Of a stretch of 64,000 bases of DNA, positions 56,028 to 64,000 are shown piece after piece (position 1 is the stretch's first letter; each line of letters starts with the position of its first letter). The DNA is taken from positions 1-64,000 of the forward strand of contig NZ_PXYL01000003.1 of assembly GCF_003012705.1 (NCBI RefSeq), read 5' to 3'. Source of the DNA: Pseudaminobacter soli (ex Li et al. 2025). GTDB taxonomy: Bacteria > Pseudomonadota > Alphaproteobacteria > Rhizobiales > Rhizobiaceae. A model generated the notes under the pieces. That model had not been told where the DNA came from and ran no database searches. It saw only the letters and a program-made list of their open reading frames with translations. The translations under genes and the position numbers were made by a program.

Positions 56028-57221
56028 ATGCCTATCGCCCTTTATGCACTCGCCGCCGGCGCCTTCGGAATCGGCGTCACCGAATTCGTCATCATGGGCC
56101 TGCTGCTCGATGTCAGCGCCGATCTCGGCGTGTCGATCTCGGCGGCGGGCATGCTCATTTCCGGCTACGCCCTTGGCGTCGTCGTCGGCGCGCCACTGCT
56201 TGGTGCCATCGGCGGGCGCTGGTCGCACAAGACGCTGCTGATGGCGCTGATGGCGATCTTCACCATCGGCAATCTCGCCTGTGCGCTTGCGCCGGACTAC
56301 TGGACGCTGATGGCCGCGCGCGTGCTTACCGCCTTTGCGCATGCCTCCTTCTTCGGCGTCGGCTCCGTGGTCGCCACAGGGCTGGTCGCATCCGACCGCA
56401 AGGCCTCGGCCATCGCCGTCATGTTCACCGGCCTTACGCTCGCCAACATCCTTGGCGTTCCCTTCGGCACCTGGCTCGGCCAGGCCTATGGCTGGCGCTC
56501 CACCTTCTGGGCGGTGACGCTGATCGGCATCGTCGCCTTGGCCGTCATCGCGCTTCTGGTCCCGGCCGACCGCAAGGGCGAGGAGCAGGACGAAGGCGGC
56601 GATAGCGCGCTCGCCGTGCTGACCCGCCGGCCCGTCCTGCTCGGCCTGCTGACCACCGTGCTGAGCTGGGTGGGTGTCTTTGCCGGCTTCACCTACATTG
56701 CGCCCATCCTGACCCGCATCACCGGCTTTTCCGAAGCGGCCGTTTCGCCGATCCTGCTGGTGTTCGGCGCGGGCCTGGTGGCCGGTAACCTGCTTGGCGG
56801 ACGGCTGGCCGACCGGCGGCTGGTGCCCACCGTGATCGGCAGCCTGCTTGCGCTCTCGGCCGCGCTGTTCGTCCTGACCCTTGCGATCCATAGTCAGGTC
56901 CTGGCGGTCGTGGCGATCGGCCTCTTCGGCGCCGCCGCCTTCGCCACCGTCGCTCCGCTGCAGATGTGGGTGCTCAGCAAGGCCGCCGGCGCGGGCCAGG
57001 GGCTCGCATCCTCCTTCAACATCGCCGCCTTCAACCTCGGCAACGCCATCGGCGCCTGGCTCGGCGGCTACGTCATCGACCACGGACCGGGCCTCGGCTC
57101 GGTGACCTTCGTCGCCGGGCTGGTCCCGCTTTTGGCGCTGGCGGTGGCCTTTGGCGCCCTACGCCTCGAAAGGAGCGATGGCCGCCTTGCAACTGTCGGC
57201 GGCCCCAATGCGGCCGGGTAG
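56028..57221 (+). CDS. MFS transporter (AraJ/sugar-efflux-like)
   Basis: This 397-aa permease has 12 predicted transmembrane helices. The MFS motif A-like segment after TM2 is LLGAIGGRWSHKTLL. It resembles the arabinose-efflux AraJ/YdeA group. Start at 56028 has GGAG 6 nt upstream. A GTG at 56001 is in frame but lacks one. Probably an efflux pump controlled by the divergent LysR protein. Confidence 0.9.
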   Translation: MPIALYALAAGAFGIGVTEFVIMGLLLDVSADLGVSISAAGMLISGYALGVVVGAPLLGAIGGRWSHKTLLMALMAIFTIGNLACALAPDYWTLMAARVLTAFAHASFFGVGSVVATGLVASDRKASAIAVMFTGLTLANILGVPFGTWLGQAYGWRSTFWAVTLIGIVALAVIALLVPADRKGEEQDEGGDSALAVLTRRPVLLGLLTTVLSWVGVFAGFTYIAPILTRITGFSEAAVSPILLVFGAGLVAGNLLGGRLADRRLVPTVIGSLLALSAALFVLTLAIHSQVLAVVAIGLFGAAAFATVAPLQMWVLSKAAGAGQGLASSFNIAAFNLGNAIGAWLGGYVIDHGPGLGSVTFVAGLVPLLALAVAFGALRLERSDGRLATVGGPNAAG

Positions 57222-57290
57222 CCGCCCTCACCCGCGGGCACTTAGTCGCCCGCGCCCTACCTCTCTCAACGCATGCACGGAGTACTGACC

Positions 57291-58325
57291 ATGGAATACA
57301 GACGACTTGGCGCATCCGGCCTGAAGGTGCCGGCTCTTTCCTTTGGCACGGGCACTTTCGGTGGGTCCGGCCCGCTGTTCGGCCCCTGGGGTACCAGCGA
57401 TGAGACTGAAGCGCGGCGGCTGGTCGACATCTGCCTCGAGGCCGGCGTCAACCTCTTCGACACCGCCGACGTCTATTCGGACGGCGCCTCGGAAGCGGTG
57501 CTTGGCGCGGCCATCAAGGGGCGCCGCGATCAGGTACTGATCTCCACCAAGACCTCCTTGCCCATGGGCGATGGACCCAGTGATGCCGGTTCCTCCCGCT
57601 CGCGGCTGATCAAGGCGGTCGAGGATGCGCTGCGGCGGCTTGGCACCGACTACATCGACCTTCTGCAACTCCACGCCTTCGACGCCGGCACGCCCATAGA
57701 CGAGGTGCTGTCGACGCTCGATGTCCTCGTCCGCGACGGCAAGCTTCGCTATGTCGGCGTCTCGAATTTCTCCGGCTGGCAACTGATGAAGTCGCTGGCC
57801 CTTGCCGACCGGCACGGCTGGCCCCGCTACGTGGCGCACCAGGTCTACTATTCGCTCGTCGGCCGCGACTATGAATGGGAACTGATGCCGCTGGGGCTCG
57901 ACCAGGGCGTCGGCGCACTGGTGTGGAGCCCGCTCGGCTGGGGCCGCCTTACCGGCAAGATCAGGCGCGGCCAGCCGCTGCCCGAGGGCAGCAGGCTTCA
58001 CGACACCGCAAGCTTCGGGCCGCCGGTCGACGACGAGCAGCTCTACAGAATCGTCGACGTGATCGACGCGATATCCAAGGAAACCGGCAAGACGGTGCCG
58101 CAGATCGCGCTCAACTGGCTGCTCCAGCGCCCGACCGTATCTTCCGTCATCATTGGCGCGCGCAACGAGGAGCAGCTACGGCAGAACCTGGGAGCCATCG
58201 GGTGGTCGCTCACGAAGGAGCAGGTCGCACGCCTTGACGCGGCAAGCGAGGTCACCGCGCCCTATCCCTATTCTCCCTACCGGCGCCAGGAGGGATTTGC
58301 GCGGCTTAATCCGCCCGCCGTCTGA
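57291..58325 (+). CDS. Aldo/keto reductase (YghZ/Tas-like), first of two
   Basis: This 344-aa NADP-dependent oxidoreductase has the AKR tetrad D57, Y62, K87, H128 (DTADVYSDG; STKTSL; LQLHAFD). It ends with QEGFARLNPPAV. CGGAG lies 9 nt before the ATG at 57291. Close in sequence and position to the second AKR at 58541. Substrate unknown, perhaps a sugar or xenobiotic aldehyde exported by the adjacent MFS. Confidence 0.9.
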   Translation: MEYRRLGASGLKVPALSFGTGTFGGSGPLFGPWGTSDETEARRLVDICLEAGVNLFDTADVYSDGASEAVLGAAIKGRRDQVLISTKTSLPMGDGPSDAGSSRSRLIKAVEDALRRLGTDYIDLLQLHAFDAGTPIDEVLSTLDVLVRDGKLRYVGVSNFSGWQLMKSLALADRHGWPRYVAHQVYYSLVGRDYEWELMPLGLDQGVGALVWSPLGWGRLTGKIRRGQPLPEGSRLHDTASFGPPVDDEQLYRIVDVIDAISKETGKTVPQIALNWLLQRPTVSSVIIGARNEEQLRQNLGAIGWSLTKEQVARLDAASEVTAPYPYSPYRRQEGFARLNPPAV

Positions 58326-58356
58326 TCGCAGCCCAGCGGAAACCGAAGCACATGAG

Positions 58357-58382
58357 AAAGGCCGGGATCTCTCCCGGCCTTT
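58357..58382 (+). terminator. Intrinsic terminator after the first aldo/keto reductase
   Basis: An 11-bp perfect stem, AAAGGCCGGGA (58357-58367) with TCCCGGCCTTT (58372-58382), loop TCTC, lies 31 bp after the stop. It ends in a short T-tract. Confidence 0.85.
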
Positions 58383-58540
58383 GCATCCAACATTCCGCCT
58401 CGACCAGCGCGACGAGGGCCTTGCGGTAACGCTCTGGGTCACAGGCTCGCAAATGCTGGCCCATCTGGAAACGAAACGATCCGTTCCTATTTGTTCGAAG
58501 TCAAAGACTTTCAGCAACTGGAAGCTTCCGGAGTCCTCCC

Positions 58541-59590
58541 ATGCGATACAAGCAACTCGGCAATACGGGCCTGTTCGTCTCCGAACTGTGCCTGGGAACC
58601 ATGACCTTCGGCCAGGCCGGGCAGAATGCCCAGTGGGGCCAGATCGCCAGCCTCGACCAGAAGGGCGTCGACGCGATCGTCCAGCGCTCGCTCGCTGCCG
58701 GCGTCAATTTCATCGACACCGCCGATGTCTATTCCTTCGGCCAGTCCGAGCACTTGCTCGGCCAGTCGCTGAAGAACCTCGGCATCGCCCGTGAGGAAGT
58801 CGTCATCGCCACCAAGGTACACGGCGCCATGGGCAACGGCCCCAATCAGCGCGGCTCCTCGCGCGGCCACATCATGGATTCGATCGACGGCAGCCTGAAG
58901 CGTCTGCAGACCGACCACATCGACCTCTACCAGCTGCACGGCACCGACACCGTGACGCCGATCGAGGAAACCCTGCGTGCGCTCGACGATCTCGTCGCCA
59001 GCGGCAAGGTCCGCTATGTCGGCGTGTCCAACTGGCAGGCCTGGCGCATCGCCAAGGCGCTGGGCGTCTCCGAGCGGCGCGGCTTTGCCCGCTTCGAAAC
59101 TGTGCAGTCCTACTACTCGATCGGCGGCCGCGACCTCGAGCGCGAAATCGTGCCTCTGCTTCAGGAGGAAAAGCTCGGCCTCATGGTGTGGTCGCCGCTT
59201 GCCGGCGGCCTGCTGTCGGGCAAATACGGCCCCGGCGCGCCCGGCAACGGAGAGGGCCGTCGCGCCAGCTTCAATTTCCCGCCGGTCAACGAGGACCGCG
59301 CCTGGGCGGCTGTCGCGGCGATGCGCGAGATCGCCGCCAAGCACAATGTCTCGGTCGCCACGGTTGCGCTCGGCTATGTGCTGGCAAAGCCCTTCGTGAT
59401 GAGCGTCATCATCGGCGCATCGAGCCTGGCGCAGCTCGACCAGAACCTCGCCTCGACCGATCTTGCGCTCGATGAAAGCGACATCGCCCGCCTCGATGAG
59501 GTCAGCGCCTTGCCTTCGGAATATCCGGGCTGGATGCTGGAGCGCCAGGATGCCGGCCGCCGCCCTGCGCCATTCTCGGCCAGGGCCTAA
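58541..59590 (+). CDS. Aldo/keto reductase, second of two
   Basis: This 349-aa NADP-dependent oxidoreductase has the tetrad D59, Y64, K92, H133 (DTADVYSFG; TKVHGA; YQLHGTD). It is related to the gene at 57291 but clearly not identical, so an older duplication or separate acquisition. Between the two lies the terminator at 58357-58382, so it should have its own promoter in 58383-58540. Confidence 0.9.
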   Translation: MRYKQLGNTGLFVSELCLGTMTFGQAGQNAQWGQIASLDQKGVDAIVQRSLAAGVNFIDTADVYSFGQSEHLLGQSLKNLGIAREEVVIATKVHGAMGNGPNQRGSSRGHIMDSIDGSLKRLQTDHIDLYQLHGTDTVTPIEETLRALDDLVASGKVRYVGVSNWQAWRIAKALGVSERRGFARFETVQSYYSIGGRDLEREIVPLLQEEKLGLMVWSPLAGGLLSGKYGPGAPGNGEGRRASFNFPPVNEDRAWAAVAAMREIAAKHNVSVATVALGYVLAKPFVMSVIIGASSLAQLDQNLASTDLALDESDIARLDEVSALPSEYPGWMLERQDAGRRPAPFSARA

Positions 59591-59595
59591 AAGCA

Positions 59596-59623
59596 AAAGG
59601 GCCGGAGTCTCTTCCGGCCCTTT
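59596..59623. terminator. Bidirectional intrinsic terminator
   Basis: An 11-bp perfect stem, AAAGGGCCGGA (59596-59606) with TCCGGCCCTTT (59613-59623), lies in the 53 bp between convergent stops (59590 and 59644). Same design as the terminator at 58357. Confidence 0.88.
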
Positions 59624-59643
59624 CCAATCACGCTTCGAAGAAC

Positions 59644-60753
59644 TCAGTCCGCCGAGACGATCTTGCCGCCTTCCCATTTGAACAGCGAGAAGCTCGGCGA
59701 GGACAGGTCGCCATTTTCGCCGTAGGTCAGCTTGCCGATTGCCGTCTGGATCGGCTCGCCCGACTTGATCGCGGTTGCGACAGCGGCCGGATCGTCGGCC
59801 TTGCCGGCCTTTTCGATGCCCGCCTTGAGAACCTGCACGGCGGCATAGGCGTTCAGCGTGAAGGCTTCCGGCGGAATGCCCTTGTCCTTCAGCACCTGCA
59901 CGGCTTCGGCCGAATCCGAATTCTTCAGCGCGTCGGTGGCGTTGGTGAAGAGCGTGCCGGCAGCGGCCTCATTGCCGATGGCCCAATACTCGGTGTTGGA
60001 AAGACCTTCGCCGCCGATGATCTGCGCCTTCACGCCGCCATCAGCGAGCTGGCGGGCAAGCAGGCCGCCCTCAGGGTGGTAGCCGCCGAAATAGATGACC
60101 TCCGCACCGTCCTTCTTCAGACGGCCGACGAGCGCGGTATAGTCCTTGTCGCCGGGCGTCAGGCCTTCATAGAGCACCTCGGTCACACCGCCGGCATTGA
60201 GGCCCGCCTTGAACGCATTGGCCAGGCCCATGCCGTAGGTGCCCTTGTCGTGAATGATCGCAACCTTCTTGTCCTTCAGATGCTCGAGGACGTATTTGGC
60301 GGCGACTTCGGCCTGCTGGTCGTCGCGGCCGCAGGTGCGCAGTATGTTGGTCAGGCCGCGATTGGTGAGATCGGGCGCGGTCGCGGTCGGGGTCACCATC
60401 AGCACGCCGTTCTCGGCGAGGACGTCAGAAGCGGGGATCGCCACGCCCGACGTCACCGGGCCGACGACATAGTGCACGTCATTGCCGACCAGATTGTTGG
60501 CGGCCGACACGCCCTGCTTGGGATCGCCCGCGTCGTCGGCGAGCTTCAGCACGACCTTTTCGCCAAGGATGCCGCCATTCTTGTTGATGGTGTCGACGGC
60601 GGCTTCCGCGCCGTTCTTGACCTGATCGCCATAGGCAGCCACGGGGCCGGTGAGCGGCGCAATCAGGCCGATCGTGATATCGGCGCGGGCCGATGCAGCG
60701 ACGACCAGGGACGCGGCGAAAGCAACGCCGGCAAGTAATTTCTTCGTGTTCAC
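59644..60753 (-). CDS. Orphan branched-chain amino acid-type substrate-binding protein
   Basis: This 369-aa LivK-like periplasmic protein has a Sec signal of 24 residues ending in ARA, then [26 protein letters not shown]. It starts with GTG at 60753, 6 nt after AGGAGG. The frame is open to 60999 but that part has no signal peptide. No Liv permease or ATPase is adjacent. It may feed a transporter encoded elsewhere, with amino acids (Leu/Ile/Val) as the likeliest ligand. Confidence 0.88.
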   Translation of the reverse strand: MNTKKLLAGVAFAASLVVAASARADITIGLIAPLTGPVAAYGDQVKNGAEAAVDTINKNGGILGEKVVLKLADDAGDPKQGVSAANNLVGNDVHYVVGPVTSGVAIPASDVLAENGVLMVTPTATAPDLTNRGLTNILRTCGRDDQQAEVAAKYVLEHLKDKKVAIIHDKGTYGMGLANAFKAGLNAGGVTEVLYEGLTPGDKDYTALVGRLKKDGAEVIYFGGYHPEGGLLARQLADGGVKAQIIGGEGLSNTEYWAIGNEAAAGTLFTNATDALKNSDSAEAVQVLKDKGIPPEAFTLNAYAAVQVLKAGIEKAGKADDPAAVATAIKSGEPIQTAIGKLTYGENGDLSSPSFSLFKWEGGKIVSAD

Positions 60754-61043
60754 GTCAATCCTCCTCAAGCGAACCTCGGGAACTCCAAGTAGAAACCTTC
60801 GGATTCGACCGAAAGCCTGACTCGGCGCATAGCCATTGATTGCCGCCTTGGCAATCGGCCAGACAAGACAAGCTGATTGGCTCGCCAGGCAGTCTAGCAT
60901 GAACTGAGCGAAGACGTTCCCGGCGCCAAGTAAATTTGACCCAGCGTCAATACAACACATGGAAAACGGAGCCCGCGCACCCAATCTCCGGTAAAGCACC
61001 CACGCGACGGACGGGCCGCCTTTGCGATGCGAAGGAGGGCATC

Positions 61044-61430
61044 ATGAACAAATACCCTGTCCACACGACGGACCGCCTCCACCCCTTCGTCTATGCCGCC
61101 CTGGTTGCGCTCGCGGCCTTCTATGTCATGGCGGCATGGATCGGCTTTGGCGCGGGCGAAAACACCGACTATCTGCTCGCCGTCATGACGGCCTTCTTCG
61201 TCATGATCGTGGTGCTGCCGACCATCGTCTGGCACACCTGGCGCGCACAACGCCGGCGCCGCGCACCGCATGAGAAGATACCGACATTTTCGGAATGGGC
61301 CTCCGAGCAATTCTACACCAGCCGGGACCATATGAGCGGTACGTCGGCTGCCATCCAGGTATTGCTGCCCATAGCCGCGGTTGCCTTCGGCATGCTCGCC
61401 TTCGCCATTGTCGCGCGGCTGTCTGGCTGA
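61044..61430 (+). CDS. Small membrane protein, 128 aa
   Basis: Three predicted transmembrane helices (~15-35, 42-62, 104-126) with an Arg-rich loop (RAQRRRRAPHEK) between the second and third. AAGGAGG precedes the ATG at 61044. I do not recognise the family. It ends 8 bp from the convergent usg-like gene. Confidence 0.75.
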   Translation: MNKYPVHTTDRLHPFVYAALVALAAFYVMAAWIGFGAGENTDYLLAVMTAFFVMIVVLPTIVWHTWRAQRRRRAPHEKIPTFSEWASEQFYTSRDHMSGTSAAIQVLLPIAAVAFGMLAFAIVARLSG

Positions 61431-61438
61431 AAACGCCG

Positions 61439-61711
61439 TCAGTGCAGCACGAACTCGCCCTTCACATTGCGCCATTCGTTCGGCGCGATCAGCAGCCTGT
61501 GCGTGTAGCGCACCGAATGCAGCGGCCCGTCCAGCCGGCTCGTCCAGAACCTGATGAATTTGAACAGGCCCGGGAATTCCGGCGCCAGGTCGTAATCCTG
61601 CCAGACGAAGGTCTGCAACAGATGGGGATGATCGGGCATGTGGTAGAAAAACTGCGCCGTGGTCAGCCCGTACCCCTTCAGCATCAGTTCCAGTTCGGAA
61701 ACGTCGCGCAT
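61439..61711 (-). CDS. usg: Usg-family protein
   Basis: This 90-aa small protein carries LKGYGLTTAQFFYHMPDHP, LLQTFVWQDYDLAPEFP and a C-terminal LDGPLHSVRYTHRLL, the Usg family, long annotated as tryptophan-operon-associated in alphaproteobacteria. Function is not established. ATG 61711 is preferred to GTG 61720 because GGTGAG precedes it. Confidence 0.85.
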   Translation of the reverse strand: MRDVSELELMLKGYGLTTAQFFYHMPDHPHLLQTFVWQDYDLAPEFPGLFKFIRFWTSRLDGPLHSVRYTHRLLIAPNEWRNVKGEFVLH

Positions 61712-62024
61712 GGCTCTCACCCGCTTACAACCGTCCCCTCTAATATAATCAGTCTTGTGCCAGGATGCTTAACCCGACATGAACGCCAGAGCACCGACGG
61801 ATCAATTTTCGCTCACAAAATCAGGAGCTTGGCAGCACTCAGCGCATTGAGTGCCAGCGCCCATGCGTGAGGCCCATCGCTACCGCCTTTTGTTCGAAGC
61901 CGGGCAAATCCAAGGTCTAATATTGTCCCCCACGGCGGAATGATATTAATTCGAACCGAACATCTGTGCGCCCACCTGCGCAGCGGGCCCCTTTCAGGCG
62001 GTCCGACACTTCTGGGGAGAAAAA
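61712..62024. other. 313-bp gap upstream of acsA
   Basis: No gene seen. TATAAT on the plus strand at 61744-61749 lacks a properly spaced -35. The acsA promoter and the usg promoter probably lie here, but I cannot fix them. Confidence 0.4.
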
Positions 62025-63980
<1,956 letters not shown>

Positions 63981-64000
63981 TCCAGCTTCCGATCCTGTCA

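Noticed and set aside
61744-61749. Perfect TATAAT in the acsA upstream region
   Set aside because: The nearest -35-like element (TTACAA at 61725-61730) is only 13 bp away, so it is not a convincing promoter.

Overview
The window looks like chromosome from a GC-rich alphaproteobacterium of the order Rhizobiales, most likely Phyllobacteriaceae (Mesorhizobium or Aminobacter type). This rests on the rhizobial-style atpHAGDC operon separated from any Fo genes, the order priA / small transaldolase / AAA ATPase / lptE / leuS, a Usg-family protein, and a large number of ABC importers. I assigned the taxon from gene content and protein resemblance, not from a search. I saw no rRNA, tRNA, CRISPR array, transposase or integrase.

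Layout. 1-161 is the tail of a gene cut by the window edge, followed by an AT-richer gap with an inverted repeat. 720-3674 carries a soluble globin-coupled chemoreceptor and a GT87-like membrane protein. 3737-9003 is a Pot-type (spermidine/putrescine-like) ABC importer operon with an MBL-fold hydrolase, divergent from a TetR regulator across a small region with two near-palindromic sites. 9011-11335 is an AraC regulator divergent from an orphan, Tat-exported BMP-family binding protein. 11415-16406 is a tetR-MFP-RND efflux operon with a good operator candidate. 16574-31037 is a co-directional run of 13 closely spaced genes: an FAH-family hydrolase, an alpha/beta hydrolase, an amidohydrolase, a complete Liv-type importer whose LivF subunit is fused to a Tm-1-like/UPF0261 domain, a PEP-hydrolase-like TIM barrel, a long SPFH protein, an SRPBCC protein, and an SRPBCC-quinone oxidoreductase fusion. 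A GntR regulator is divergent from it at 31289.

32389-40503 is the high-affinity potassium system kdpFABC-DE with kdpF intact (29 aa), preceded by an extra 27-aa membrane microprotein. 40863-45982 is F1-ATPase (atpHAGDC). 46221-54998 holds housekeeping genes: a DUF4345-like membrane protein, priA, tal, an AAA ATPase whose C-terminus appears frameshifted, lptE, leuS and a YggS/PLPBP protein. 55005-59590 holds a LysR/MFS pair and two aldo-keto reductases with strong terminators. 59644-63980 holds an orphan Liv-type binding protein, a small membrane protein, usg and acsA.

The most novel piece is the 13-gene run. The importer, amidohydrolase, alpha/beta hydrolase and FAH enzyme look like uptake and stepwise hydrolysis of an unknown, perhaps amide- or aromatic-derived, substrate. 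Its LivF-Tm-1 fusion followed by the TIM-barrel gene reproduces the two halves, in order, of the plant antiviral protein Tm-1, whose biochemical role in bacteria is not established.
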